64,000 nt of DNA from Metallosphaera sedula DSM 5348 (GCF_000016605.1 NC_009440.1:868001-932000); one strand, 5' to 3'. Counted from the first letter of the stretch, positions 17,677 to 27,807 are shown. Numbers and translations are program-made. The notes: generated from the sequence alone by a model not told the origin.

Positions 17677-18449
17677 TAAAGGAGATAGAGGTGAAAAGTG
17701 CTCTCAGTAAGTCCGGTTTAAGGGAACTTGACTACTCCCTGAATCCATACCTTGGATGCAGGTTTTCCTGTACCTACTGTTATGCCAGGTACTTTTCTCC
17801 TAAAGAGGTTGGGGATAGGTGGGGAGAGGTAATTCTAGTGAAGAAAAACCTTTTGGAGGTCCTCAGGAAGGAGGTAAAGGTGAAGAGGAAAGGCGTCGTG
17901 GGGATCTCCACAGTAACGGACCCCTACCAACCAGTGGAGAAGGACTTTGAACTAACTAGGAAATCCCTGGAACTGCTTCTAGAAAACGGTTTCAGGGTTT
18001 CCATACAGACCAAGTCTCCTCTGGTGTTAAGGGACCTAGACATACTCACCAGGTATAGGGAAAGAGTTGACGTCGGAATGACCGTGACTACCATGAATCC
18101 TGAAGAGGCGAGGCAGGTTGAACCCTTGGCTCCTCTGCCTCAAGCTAGGATTGAGACCTTGAAAAGGTTGAAGGAGAGCGGAGTGCAAGTTTGGATGTTC
18201 CTAGGTCCTGTTATACCTGGACACAACTTCTTGGGAGTACTCGAGGAGGCAGGGAAGATCGGGGTTAGGGTGATATATGACGTCTTAAACTATTATCCAG
18301 GCCTCCCGTTTAGGCCTGTTCCAAGGAACACGTGGAAAGTACTTGAAGACCAGATCAGGAGGAGGTGCGAGGAGCTAAGAGTCCAGTGTCACTCGGAGCA
18401 AGAAGACTGGATATACGAAACAAAAAGAAGATATAACACGTTATTTTAG
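17673..18449 (+). CDS. SplB-like radical SAM protein
   Basis: 258 residues with the radical-SAM cluster motif CRFSCTYCYARYF (Cys at about 29, 33, 36) after NPYLGC, the pattern of the spore-photoproduct-lyase-like COG1533 group. A conserved VGISTVTDPYQPVE segment follows. A [4Fe-4S]-AdoMet radical enzyme; the substrate is not known in archaea. Its 4-nt overlap with nreA suggests a role in DNA repair or nucleic-acid modification, but that is context only. It lacks the C-terminal Cys of true photoproduct lyases at an obvious position. Confidence 0.8.
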   Translation: MIKEIEVKSALSKSGLRELDYSLNPYLGCRFSCTYCYARYFSPKEVGDRWGEVILVKKNLLEVLRKEVKVKRKGVVGISTVTDPYQPVEKDFELTRKSLELLLENGFRVSIQTKSPLVLRDLDILTRYRERVDVGMTVTTMNPEEARQVEPLAPLPQARIETLKRLKESGVQVWMFLGPVIPGHNFLGVLEEAGKIGVRVIYDVLNYYPGLPFRPVPRNTWKVLEDQIRRRCEELRVQCHSEQEDWIYETKRRYNTLF

Positions 18450-18640
18450 ATATGATATGGAGATTTACTCTATATAGATTAGGTCCTCGTTTTAATAGGT
18501 GAAGATGATGTTACTTATTAGCATGTCTTAATCTTTCTACACGAATCATAATCGCTATGAAACTGGTTTCTAATATATTCCTAAAAAATCATATGTCTTT
18601 TAGTAAATTCTCCATAAGTCCATAGAGTAACGAGAAAATT

Positions 18641-18677
18641 AATTTATAATTTAGAGTATTTAATAATTTATAATTTA
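18641..18677. repeat. Direct repeat AATTTATAATTTA, two copies
   Basis: Exact 13-nt copies at 18641-18653 and 18665-18677, in an AT-rich 265-nt spacer between the radical-SAM gene and the convergent cobA. May be terminator or simple AT-rich sequence. Confidence 0.4.
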
Positions 18678-18714
18678 AATTAAATCTATAAAGTCTATTT
18701 AATGTAAAATGATA

Positions 18715-19398
18715 TTAAGGTTCGATGTGCACAGAATATATGTTTGCATACCTGATCGTTTCTCCAACAACAATTGTGATAGGAGGATCTAATCCCATAG
18801 CAATTAAGTCCAGATCCCTCAACTTACCTATCTTCATTTTCTCTTCCTCCATGGAGCCCTTGGAGATCACAGCAACAGGCTCATCTTCAGATCTCGCCTT
18901 CAGAAGTTCTCCTTTTAGTTTACTGATTACTTTTCCACCCATAACAATAACTAATGTCCCCTTTCTAGGAATAGCGTTGAAGTCAACTAGGTTTCCGTCC
19001 TTGGATATAGCGGTTATCACGGTAAACAGTGGAGTATCTGGGGAAGTGAGCGGAATCCCTGCACCAGAGGCTACTCCAGTCGAGCTAGATACGCCAGGAA
19101 CTACCTCACAACTAACTCCCAACTTGAATAGTTCAGAACATATTTCGATACTTCCACCGAACACGAGGGGATCCCCGTTCTTTAACCAAGCAATGGTCTT
19201 CCCCTTCTTACTCGCCTCAGTTACGAACTGAACCACATCATCTATCGTGGTAATCGATATGCCCCTAAAGCTCCTGCACATCTCGTCCGGGATGAGCCTA
19301 TCGCAGAGCACTATATCTGCTGATTGGGCAATTCTGTATCCCCTTAAGGTTAGGAGGTCAGGGTTTCCTGGGCCTGCTCCAATGAGATATACCTTCAA
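18715..19398 (-). CDS. cobA: Uroporphyrinogen-III C-methyltransferase
   Basis: 227 residues of the SUMT family, which methylates uroporphyrinogen III to precorrin-2, the precursor of sirohaem. Motifs: N-terminal VYLIGAGPGNPDLLTLRG, then DIVLCDRLIP, GDPLVFG (GDPxxFGR type, here GGS), and VVPGVSS near the AdoMet site. Overlap of 4 nt with the sulfite reductase gene upstream makes sense, since that enzyme needs sirohaem. Confidence 0.92.
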   Translation of the reverse strand: MKVYLIGAGPGNPDLLTLRGYRIAQSADIVLCDRLIPDEMCRSFRGISITTIDDVVQFVTEASKKGKTIAWLKNGDPLVFGGSIEICSELFKLGVSCEVVPGVSSSTGVASGAGIPLTSPDTPLFTVITAISKDGNLVDFNAIPRKGTLVIVMGGKVISKLKGELLKARSEDEPVAVISKGSMEEEKMKIGKLRDLDLIAMGLDPPITIVVGETIRYANIYSVHIEP

Positions 19399-21194
19399 TC
19401 CAAAGTCGCCCTTAGTTTTGATGGAGTCATAAGGTCAGATGTTTTGGGATTGTTCTTCAGATACTCTATGATTCTTTTATTTCCCAACTTCCTGAGGAAC
19501 TGACCCATTCCCTCCCCATTGCCATGGGTCGAGTAAAGCTCGAATAGCGCGTCAGTTACATCCGCCAACCTGTTTCCAGGTACATGGGTAAGGTATACAT
19601 CCCCTGTATCTGGATCAATTAGGGGATTCCCCTGGAATCTCCCCGACGAATCGCCTCCAACCTTGAGCATGTAGAGATTATATCCAGTCCCTACCCATCC
19701 TAAGGTCTTGGTCCCGGGCCTGGAACACTGAGCTAGACATCCTGAAATACCTATGGTTTCCTTCAGGTCTCCCCATCTCCTCTCGAGCTCCCCAATTAAC
19801 CTTGGGAGAAATCTCTCGCTGTCAGTATACGATAGCTTACAGGTGGGGAAGCCAACACACGCAGTAGCATGCATCCTTAGGTTGGTCGGCTTTTTCAGAA
19901 ATCTTGACATAAAGACCTCAAATTCCCTAAGGTCATCTATACCAGTCACAATAAGATGCTGGTTTGGCGTGATGAAAATCTTGGCATCTGGGTAGCTCCT
20001 CACCATCTCTAGGAGCCCAGTCTTATACTTGGAGTCTTCCCTATCTATTACTCTACCGTTTTCCACAAATATTCCGTAAGCCTCTACCTCTGTTCTAATA
20101 GGCCCCAGGTGAAGCATTCTATCCCCCACGTCTAGATCCAAGGGAGGCTCGGGTTCTAGACCTGTTTCCCTAATCTTTTCCCTCAACCACTCTATCCCCA
20201 TTTTGTAGACTAGGTACTTCATTCTCGCCCAATGCCTGTTTTTCCTATCACCCCACTCCTGTTGTATGTTCACTAGAACGTCCAGGGCCCTCACCAATTC
20301 CTCTCGGTTAAATACCCCCAGAGGCTTTCCGAGAGTGGAAAAAGTGGAGAATCCCTGGTTCTCCCCCTGTCCCCCTCCTACGTATAACTGAAAGAGCTTT
20401 CCATCCACCGGAACAATACCTATGTCATTGGTGGTAGCCTCTACGCAGTTGTCCCTCACCAACTTTCCCTCCATCAAATGGAGGGCAGAGATCGCAATCT
20501 TGAACTTCCTATTGAGAAGACTTGCCGAGTAACGGAATCTCCCCTCATGCGTAATTGAGGTATCTAGATGCGAAACTGAGTCTAGCTCAAAGACCTGGAT
20601 ATATGGTCCAGTGGGCAACCTAAAGTAGTTGGCTATTTCCTTTGCTAGAGAATTGGAGTTAAATATTGAGGAAAAGAAGGATAAGGGACAGGCCACAACG
20701 TTTCTAACGTTATCCCCGCAACCGTTTAGGGTGAAAAATCCAGATCTAACTATATCTTGAATTGCGTTGAGCAGGTCCCTCTTCTTAACATGATGGAGTT
20801 GAATATCCTGCCTCGTGGTGAGCCTCAATGAGGGTTTAGGGTCCTTTGTGTATGCGTCAGACACCGTATATCTGTTGCTTATCTCATCTAGGATTTCCCA
20901 CTGTTTCGCCGTTATTGGTCCTCCGCCCGGGATTACTATCCTTATCATGTAGATGTAGTCCTTCTCTCTGGTCTCCCTGAACTTATCCCTGTTGAACTCA
21001 AGGTATATTCCACATGACTTGGCTATAATCGAGGTTTCATAGCTCAACTCGTCCTTCTCGTCCTTCAATTCGTGGACGACCGAGTCAGGAATCTCGGTAA
21101 ATCCCCTTGTTTTATACTTGATTTTCTCTTCCTCACTCCACCTATCCGGGGAAGTCCTAAACTCAGGCTCTATTAGCCTATCCCTTAATATCAT
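19395..21194 (-). CDS. Sirohaem sulfite/nitrite reductase
   Basis: 599 residues of the ferredoxin-type sulfite/nitrite reductase family, reducing sulfite to sulfide with six electrons. The sirohaem-[4Fe-4S] signature is split as expected: CVGFPTC (C-x5-C) and, about 36 residues later, CLAQC (C-x3-C). Substrate-side basic residues occur in PSLRLTTRQDIQLHH. A TTG at 21203 opens the frame, but ATG at 21194 is better placed. The gene faces cysH-sat across 109 nt with two dyads, so the whole sulfate-to-sulfide path is one divergent unit. Sulfite is more likely than nitrite because of these neighbours. Confidence 0.9.
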   Translation of the reverse strand: MILRDRLIEPEFRTSPDRWSEEEKIKYKTRGFTEIPDSVVHELKDEKDELSYETSIIAKSCGIYLEFNRDKFRETREKDYIYMIRIVIPGGGPITAKQWEILDEISNRYTVSDAYTKDPKPSLRLTTRQDIQLHHVKKRDLLNAIQDIVRSGFFTLNGCGDNVRNVVACPLSFFSSIFNSNSLAKEIANYFRLPTGPYIQVFELDSVSHLDTSITHEGRFRYSASLLNRKFKIAISALHLMEGKLVRDNCVEATTNDIGIVPVDGKLFQLYVGGGQGENQGFSTFSTLGKPLGVFNREELVRALDVLVNIQQEWGDRKNRHWARMKYLVYKMGIEWLREKIRETGLEPEPPLDLDVGDRMLHLGPIRTEVEAYGIFVENGRVIDREDSKYKTGLLEMVRSYPDAKIFITPNQHLIVTGIDDLREFEVFMSRFLKKPTNLRMHATACVGFPTCKLSYTDSERFLPRLIGELERRWGDLKETIGISGCLAQCSRPGTKTLGWVGTGYNLYMLKVGGDSSGRFQGNPLIDPDTGDVYLTHVPGNRLADVTDALFELYSTHGNGEGMGQFLRKLGNKRIIEYLKNNPKTSDLMTPSKLRATLD

Positions 21195-21234
21195 AACCCA
21201 CAACTCTCATTATCTATAAAAAAGATACCTTTAC

Positions 21235-21262
21235 GTGCAATTTTTGCACTGCAAATTTTGCA
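21235..21262. promoter_or_regulatory. Tandem dyads between sulfite reductase and cysH
   Basis: GTGCAATTTTTGCAC at 21235-21249 is a perfect dyad (GTGCAA-TTT-TTGCAC). It is followed with no gap by TGCAAATTTTGCA at 21250-21262 (TGCAA-N3-TTGCA). Both share TGCAA-N3-TTGCA with centres 14 bp apart. A TATA-like TTTTAAG near 21274-21280 serves cysH, and a minus-strand TTTTTTATA near 21214-21222 serves the reductase. Likely operator for a sulfur-responsive regulator of both directions. Confidence 0.6.
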
Positions 21263-21303
21263 TATATCGCTAGATTTTAAGTTTTTCATCTTTCAATTAG
21301 CCT

Positions 21304-22020
21304 ATGTCTAGATTCAAGGAAGAGGAGATAGCCGTGCTTTCTCGCGAAATGGAGACCATGAGTGCAGAACGCATCATAGGGTGGGCAGTAGAGAACTTTC
21401 AGGACAGGTTAGCAATAGCCTCTAGCTTTCAGGTGGAGGATATGGTAATCTTAGACATAGCCTCAAGGTACGGGAAAGTTAGGGTTTTCACCATAGACAC
21501 GGGAAGGCTACCTCAGGAGACCTACGATCTTATCGATGTAGTCAGGGAAAGATATGGGATCAAAGTGGAGGTATTTTTCCCTAAACCTGAGGATGTAGAG
21601 AAGATGGTAAGGGAGCATGGGGTAAATCTGTTTTACAATAGCGTGAAGCTCAGGCAAATGTGCTGCTGGAATAGGAAGGTGAAGCCACTTAAGAGGGCCC
21701 TTGAGGGGATAGACGCGTGGATGACTGGTTTAAGAAGAGAACAGTGGGAGACTAGGAGTTCTGTGAGGAAGATTGAAGTGGACACAATTCACGGAAATAT
21801 CGTCAAGATCAATCCGCTTGCGGACTGGACTTGGGAACAGGTGTGGAAATACGTAAAAGAGAAAGACGTACCATATAACGCCCTTTATAATAAGGGCTAC
21901 ATGAGTATAGGCTGCCTTCCATGTACAAGACCGGTCAGGCCTGGAGAGCATCCCAGGGCTGGAAGGTGGTGGTGGGAGCAAGGGAACAAGGAATGCGGGA
22001 TTCATGTCGGAGGCGAGTGA
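21304..22020 (+). CDS. cysH: Adenylylsulfate/PAPS reductase, iron-sulfur type
   Basis: 238 residues of the thioredoxin-dependent APS/PAPS reductase family, making sulfite from activated sulfate. The double-cysteine motifs for a [4Fe-4S] cluster are present, Cys120-Cys121 (MCCWNRK) and Cys204/Cys207 (CLPC), which favours APS as substrate. The catalytic Cys231 lies in KECGIHV near the C-terminus. The N-terminal SFQVEDMVILD with IDTGRLPQETY is the nucleotide-binding PP-loop region. The promoter looks leaderless. The 3' end overlaps sat by 17 nt. Confidence 0.92.
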   Translation: MSRFKEEEIAVLSREMETMSAERIIGWAVENFQDRLAIASSFQVEDMVILDIASRYGKVRVFTIDTGRLPQETYDLIDVVRERYGIKVEVFFPKPEDVEKMVREHGVNLFYNSVKLRQMCCWNRKVKPLKRALEGIDAWMTGLRREQWETRSSVRKIEVDTIHGNIVKINPLADWTWEQVWKYVKEKDVPYNALYNKGYMSIGCLPCTRPVRPGEHPRAGRWWWEQGNKECGIHVGGE

Positions 22021-23131
22021 GATGGTCGCATCTCCATATGGGGGTAGGCTAATTCAGAACGTGATAGAGGAGCCGCACGAGGATCTTCCGATGCTGGAAA
22101 TTGGGAGAAGGTATGCATTGGATGCTGAAAAGATAGGTATTGGGGCATACTCTCCCCTGGAAGGTTTCATGGGATCCTCTGATTTAGAGAACGTGCTTTA
22201 TAAAAACGAGCTAAATAATGGCCTGCCGTGGACGATACCTATAATTCTTCCAGTCATGGCTCCTCCAGAGGAGGGGGAGAGGGTATATCTCAACCTTAAT
22301 GGGAACAGGTTTGGATTCCTTGAGGTCGAGGAAGTATTTCGTTTTAACAAGAAGGAGATAGCGGAGAAGGTATACTCAACCCTTTCTCCTGAACATCCGG
22401 GGGTAGCTCAGGTAATGAGTGAACCAGAAACGGCAGTCTCGGGCAAGGTGTGGATATTTAGAAGGGTTAGTAGAGATAAGACTCCTGCTGAAACTAGGGA
22501 GATCTTCAAGAAACTAGGATGGAGGGATGTTGCCGGTTACCAAACCAGAAATCCGCCTCATAGGGCACACGAGTATGTGATAAGGGTTGCCATGGAGTTT
22601 GTAGATGGAGTCTTTATTCATCCAGTGGTGGGGGAACTAAAGAATGACGACTTTCCACCAGAGGCAATTGTGGAGGCATATGACTACTTTGTGAAAAATT
22701 ACCTCCCCAAGAACAGAGCTCTCCTGGACACTCTGACAATACCCATGAGATATGCTGGCCCAAAGGCCGCAGTATTCTACGCCATCATAAGGAGAAACTA
22801 CGGCTGCACCCATTTCGTGGTGGGCAGGGATATGGCAGGTGTAGGCAACTTTTACGATCCCTATGGGGCACAGAAAATGTTAAGGGAGATGGATTTGGGA
22901 GTGGAGATAATACCTGTAGGAGAAGCATTTTATTGTGACATCTGCGAGGGAATTGTGAGTGAAAGGAGCTGCGACCATAACGCTCGCAAGAAGATATCCA
23001 TGACTCTCATAAGAAAACTACTAAGTCAGGGCGAAGAGCCTCCAAGGGAAATCATTAGGCCACAGATAGCTTCCATACTAAAAAGATATTACAAAAATAC
23101 TGAAAGCCTCGCCTCTTCGAGGCGAGGATGA
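22004..23131 (+). CDS. sat: Sulfate adenylyltransferase (ATP sulfurylase)
   Basis: 375 residues; forms APS from sulfate and ATP. Active-site motifs QTRNPPHRAH (180-189) and GRDMAGVG (274-281) are intact. A Cys-x2-Cys-x8-Cys-x2-His cluster (FYCDICEGIVSERSCDH) is the zinc site found in thermophile enzymes. ATG at 22004 overlaps cysH; ATG at 22022 is an alternative. The last codons (SLASSRRG) are encoded by a strong hairpin that borders insertion-element debris, so the native C-terminus may have been altered. Confidence 0.92.
   Translation: MSEASEMVASPYGGRLIQNVIEEPHEDLPMLEIGRRYALDAEKIGIGAYSPLEGFMGSSDLENVLYKNELNNGLPWTIPIILPVMAPPEEGERVYLNLNGNRFGFLEVEEVFRFNKKEIAEKVYSTLSPEHPGVAQVMSEPETAVSGKVWIFRRVSRDKTPAETREIFKKLGWRDVAGYQTRNPPHRAHEYVIRVAMEFVDGVFIHPVVGELKNDDFPPEAIVEAYDYFVKNYLPKNRALLDTLTIPMRYAGPKAAVFYAIIRRNYGCTHFVVGRDMAGVGNFYDPYGAQKMLREMDLGVEIIPVGEAFYCDICEGIVSERSCDHNARKKISMTLIRKLLSQGEEPPREIIRPQIASILKRYYKNTESLASSRRG
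23107..23127. repeat. Perfect hairpin across the sat stop region
   Basis: CCTCGCCTC-TTC-GAGGCGAGG: 9-bp stem, 3-nt loop, 4 nt before the end of sat. It is either the left terminal hairpin of the IS605-type element that follows or a terminator. A second stem GGCTCG-AGAG-CGAGCC sits at 23180-23195 inside the debris. Confidence 0.6.
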
Positions 23132-23219
23132 TATTCGCAATATTTTAAAACATGAATAGAAATTTTTCATCATGCCACGGGCTCGAGAGCGAGCCACCCG
23201 CGAGGGTAGTTCCATCACG

Positions 23220-24309
<1,090 letters not shown>

Positions 24310-24444
24310 GGGGAACCCTCGCCCTTTGGGGGAAGTCAGATGAGATAATAGTTATTTTGTTAGATTGTTAGAATGGCTACGATTACGGAGCTTAAGGATA
24401 CTACCTGTTAATGCGTAATAGCGATTCCAAGTTTATCTTCTAAA

Positions 24445-24768
24445 TTAGATTCTCTGACGCAGTGCGAGGATTCCAGATATTAAGAGAAGAATGAAAGAGA
24501 TAATTCCTATAAAACCTGCTATTAATGAAAACACCGAAGCCAGAATAAGAAGTATGCCTGCGGTGGTTTCGTCTGAAATTAGCGAGCCCACGACGCCCAG
24601 TGCGAACGGTATTACTAGGAAAAAGGCCATTCCGGGCATCATTCCAAACCCCATCATACCTCCGAACATCATGGCAGGAGCGTATCGTGGGTAGAAGAAG
24701 AGTGGAGTTACAATTGCCATGACTAGCAACATGGAACCTATTAGTCCTAGAATTTGATAGGTCTCCAT
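24445..24768 (-). CDS. Small Met/Gly-rich membrane protein
   Basis: 107 residues with three or four membrane spans and a Met/Gly-rich loop (MMFGGMMGFGMMPGM). Start ATG 24768 lies two nt after the stop of the blue-copper gene upstream; a longer frame would run into that gene. Met-rich loops like this can bind copper(I), and the neighbour is a copper protein, so a copper-related or quinol-oxidase-linked role is plausible but unproven. Confidence 0.65.
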   Translation of the reverse strand: METYQILGLIGSMLLVMAIVTPLFFYPRYAPAMMFGGMMGFGMMPGMAFFLVIPFALGVVGSLISDETTAGILLILASVFSLIAGFIGIISFILLLISGILALRQRI

Positions 24769-24770
24769 TT

Positions 24771-25526
24771 TTACGTCACCACGATCTCCCCGTACATTCC
24801 CATTTCGGCGTGACCAGGATACTCGCATACATAGTAATAGGTTCCAGGTTGAAGGGACACGCTGAAACTTGACTCATAAGCTTGCCCATCATTGTAATTC
24901 GCGTAGGGGATCATTGGCGTCATTCCCATCACATTCATTCTAATATACATCATGGAATAGTAGGGATATGGAGGAGGTACTGGAGTTATGGCTAGGTTAT
25001 GAAAATCTCCGGCATCTAGGTTTATGAGCTCTATGTTCAGGACTGACCTACCTGGCATAATTAAGGTAGGATTGATTAGTCCATCTATAACAAAGACGTT
25101 GTCCTGAGCATGGGCTGAGAGAGGTGCTGTATAATTGGTTAAATTGAATGCCCTTTGGTGTCCCATGGATAAGACAACTAGGTTGATCTGGGTTGAGTAG
25201 AATACTATTGTGTCGTTTTGTGGGAATACTCTGGCATATGGTTGGACGCTCCTTATTGCTTGCACTGCTTGAGGGATGGAGGTAGATCCAAGATATCCGT
25301 AAGCGTATCCCTCATGATATCCCATCATGCGATATCCACCCATCATTCCTCCCATCATCCCTTGTGAACCTTGAGGACCGTACCCCATCATGGATAGTTG
25401 TCCGTTATAGTACGCGACAGATTGCTGAGAGTAGTAATTGGGAAGGTAAATATTAGCGTACGTGTATGTGACTATACCGACCACCGCTATTATTCCAATA
25501 ATTAAAATTACAAGAACTCTCTTCAT
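24771..25526 (-). CDS. Sulfocyanin-like blue copper protein
   Basis: 251 residues from ATG 25526. One N-terminal membrane anchor (RVLVILIIGIIAVVGIVTYTY) is followed by a Met/Gly/Tyr-rich linker and a C-terminal cupredoxin domain. Type 1 copper ligands are visible: His in GDFHNLAI, then Cys, His and Met in YVCEYPGHAEMGM. Sulfocyanin and rusticyanin relatives carry electrons outside the membrane in terminal oxidase chains. The promoter is on the minus strand near 25550. It forms an operon with the small membrane protein downstream. Confidence 0.82.
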   Translation of the reverse strand: MKRVLVILIIGIIAVVGIVTYTYANIYLPNYYSQQSVAYYNGQLSMMGYGPQGSQGMMGGMMGGYRMMGYHEGYAYGYLGSTSIPQAVQAIRSVQPYARVFPQNDTIVFYSTQINLVVLSMGHQRAFNLTNYTAPLSAHAQDNVFVIDGLINPTLIMPGRSVLNIELINLDAGDFHNLAITPVPPPYPYYSMMYIRMNVMGMTPMIPYANYNDGQAYESSFSVSLQPGTYYYVCEYPGHAEMGMYGEIVVT

Positions 25527-25629
25527 GTGTATTATTTTAGTAAGGAAGTTATTAAGTATGGTATGTGCATTTACATGCAATTATGTGATGGTCAATGATA
25601 GGGAATGACGTAATCTCCCTTATATCTTA

Positions 25630-25655
25630 AAGGCCTCCTGTTAAGGCCTCCTGTT
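25630..25655. repeat. Tandem 13-mer AAGGCCTCCTGTT, two copies
   Basis: Perfect head-to-tail copies at 25630-25642 and 25643-25655, about 105 nt upstream of the blue-copper start codon, in the spacer it shares with SBP56. Each contains the palindrome AGGCCT. Possible regulator site. Confidence 0.5.
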
Positions 25656-25835
25656 ATAGTAGGAGTAATCTTGATAATATTATTATAAAGTGTGTAGAGA
25701 ATCTAGTACGAAGTATTTACTTATACATGGGAAAGAAAATTAAAATGCACGTTAGTCTCCATCAGTAGTATTTCGCGTCAACGAGAGAGGTGATCATTTC
25801 AATGCTAATCAAAAAGCTGAATTTTGTGCCCGGAC

Positions 25836-25865
25836 ACTCTCTCCGAGAGTTACATAATTTTATAA
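25836..25865 (+). promoter_or_regulatory. Dyad and TATA box upstream of SBP56
   Basis: ACTCTC-TCC-GAGAGT (25836-25850) is a perfect short dyad immediately before TTTTATAA (about 25858-25865). The TATA box is about 40 nt before ATG 25902, leaving a short leader. The dyad position just upstream of the TATA box suits a regulator. Confidence 0.4.
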
Positions 25866-25901
25866 CACATGTTTATTAGATAATGATATATACATCATTT
25901 A

Positions 25902-27290
25902 ATGGGAATACTGCCACCATTCAGGAGGGATCCAACGTTCTATCCATCCCCAAGGATGGCCATGAACTCTCCCCCAGAGGATTTGGCATACGTGGCATCA
26001 CTTTACACGGGTACTGGTATTAACAGGCCAGATTTTCTAGCTGTAGTAGATGTTAATCCGAAATCCGAAACTTACTCTAGGATTGTGGGTAAAGTGGAAA
26101 TGCCTAATCTCAACGATGAGCTCCACCATTTCGGCTGGAACGCGTGTAGTTCCTCTCTCTGTCCCAACGGCAGGACAGACTTGGAAAGAAGGTTCCTAAT
26201 AGTGCCAGGTCTGAGATCGTCAAGAATTCATGTCATAGACACAAAGGATAATCCCAGACAGCCCAAGATAGTAAAGGTTGTGGAACCGTCAGAGGTTAGT
26301 AAAGTAACAGGCTACACGAGGCTTCACACCGTACACTGCGGTCCAGATGGTATTTACATAAGCGCATTCGGGAACGAGATAGGTGAAGGGCCTGGAGGAA
26401 TACTTTTACTAGATCATTTCACCTTTGAACCCCTGGGAAAGTGGGAGATAAACAGAGGAGACCAATACTTCGCGTATGATTTTTGGTGGAATCTCCCCAA
26501 TGAGGTCATGGTCACCAGCGAATGGGCAGTTCCGAACACCATCGAGGATGGCCTAAGGTTGGAACATCTGGAGAAGGGCTACGGAAACAGAATTCACTTC
26601 TGGGACTTACGGAGAAGGAAAAGGGTAAGTTCCATAACCTTGGGGGAAGAAAACAGAATGGCATTGGAACTAAGACCTCTCCACGATCCCACAAAGTTGA
26701 TGGGTTTCATTAACATGGTTGTAAGCCTTAAGGATTTAAGTAGTTCCATATGGCTTTGGTATTTTGAAGATGGAAAGTGGAACGCCGAGAAGGTGATAGA
26801 GATTCCCGCTGAACCTGGTGAAGGATTACCCGAGATAATTAAGCAGTTTAAGGTTGTACCGCCTCTCGTGACCGATATCGATCTATCCCTTGACGATAAG
26901 TTCCTTTACGTAAGTATGTGGGGCATAGGAGAGGTTAGGCAATATGACGTTAGTGACCCATTTAGACCTAGACTCGCAGGAAAAGTTAGGCTAGGGGGAA
27001 TTCTTCATAGGGCCGATCATCCCTCAGGTTTCAGGTTAACTGGTGGACCGCAGATGCTCGAGGTAAGTAGGGATGGAAGAAGGATATACGTGACTAATTC
27101 CCTATATAGCACATGGGACAATCAGTTCTACCCTGAAGGGTTGAAGGGCTGGATGGTAAAGATAAATTCAAGTCAAGACGGTGGACTAGAAGTTGACAAG
27201 GAATTTTTAGTGGATTTCGGAGAAGCTAGGGCACACCAGGTGAGGCTTAAGGGTGGAGACGCTTCCTCTGATTCCTATTGTTATTCTTAG
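25902..27290 (+). CDS. SBP56-family protein, methanethiol oxidase type
   Basis: 462 residues of the selenium-binding-protein SBP56 family, beta-propeller copper enzymes that in bacteria and humans oxidise methanethiol to formaldehyde, sulfide and H2O2. Recognisable blocks: HHFGWNACSSSLC (Cys and His near 75-88), RLHTVHCGPDGIY near 142-155, VMVTSEWAVPN near 204, and LHRADHPSGFRLTGGPQMLEVS near 368-390. His-rich propeller-centre positions are present. Released sulfide would feed the nearby sulfur pathway. No signal peptide. The 3' end overlaps the next gene by 38 nt. Enzyme activity is inferred from the family. Confidence 0.88.
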   Translation: MGILPPFRRDPTFYPSPRMAMNSPPEDLAYVASLYTGTGINRPDFLAVVDVNPKSETYSRIVGKVEMPNLNDELHHFGWNACSSSLCPNGRTDLERRFLIVPGLRSSRIHVIDTKDNPRQPKIVKVVEPSEVSKVTGYTRLHTVHCGPDGIYISAFGNEIGEGPGGILLLDHFTFEPLGKWEINRGDQYFAYDFWWNLPNEVMVTSEWAVPNTIEDGLRLEHLEKGYGNRIHFWDLRRRKRVSSITLGEENRMALELRPLHDPTKLMGFINMVVSLKDLSSSIWLWYFEDGKWNAEKVIEIPAEPGEGLPEIIKQFKVVPPLVTDIDLSLDDKFLYVSMWGIGEVRQYDVSDPFRPRLAGKVRLGGILHRADHPSGFRLTGGPQMLEVSRDGRRIYVTNSLYSTWDNQFYPEGLKGWMVKINSSQDGGLEVDKEFLVDFGEARAHQVRLKGGDASSDSYCYS

Positions 27291-27807
27291 TCTAGTGGAG
27301 GGGATGGATCCACACAGGGGTATTCTTTTTTCATTGTTCTTCAGGTCCTTCGGAAGGGGAAAGCTGGCATTTGCACTGCCTCCTCTCGTGACCTTACTTT
27401 ACTACTCGATGGGTATGCCACTACTAGTAATACCACTAAATACAAATATTATAAAATATATTATCATTTACCTACTTATTGTTCACGCGTTTTTAAAGGT
27501 TATCATGGGAAGGTTTCTGCACTACTCTGGAAGCTTCAGGCCATCAATATTAGAGCTAAGCAAGTGGACAATTATTAACTCAATAACGCAAATGAGCTTC
27601 ATACTACCCATGGGTATTTACGCGGTGAATGTCATTGACATGATAATTTTTCTAATGATTTCGGTTGTAGTTAAGGAAATGGTGACAGTTCTGTGCTGTA
27701 GGAGTTCTAGGGTACTGCTGATGATTACGTCATATAACTTCGACTACATTTATATTATAGGTATATCGAGCTTGATTACTGCAATATTATTAAATACATT
27801 TTCTTGA
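27253..27807 (+). CDS. Polytopic membrane protein coupled to SBP56
   Basis: 184 residues with about five hydrophobic spans and short loops, starting at GTG 27253 inside the SBP56 gene. Notable residues are His in IVHAFLK and a Cys pair (VLCCRSS). I do not recognise the family. The overlap indicates coupled translation, so it may anchor or serve SBP56, for example in copper or substrate supply. Confidence 0.6.
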   Translation: METLPLIPIVILSLVEGMDPHRGILFSLFFRSFGRGKLAFALPPLVTLLYYSMGMPLLVIPLNTNIIKYIIIYLLIVHAFLKVIMGRFLHYSGSFRPSILELSKWTIINSITQMSFILPMGIYAVNVIDMIIFLMISVVVKEMVTVLCCRSSRVLLMITSYNFDYIYIIGISSLITAILLNTFS

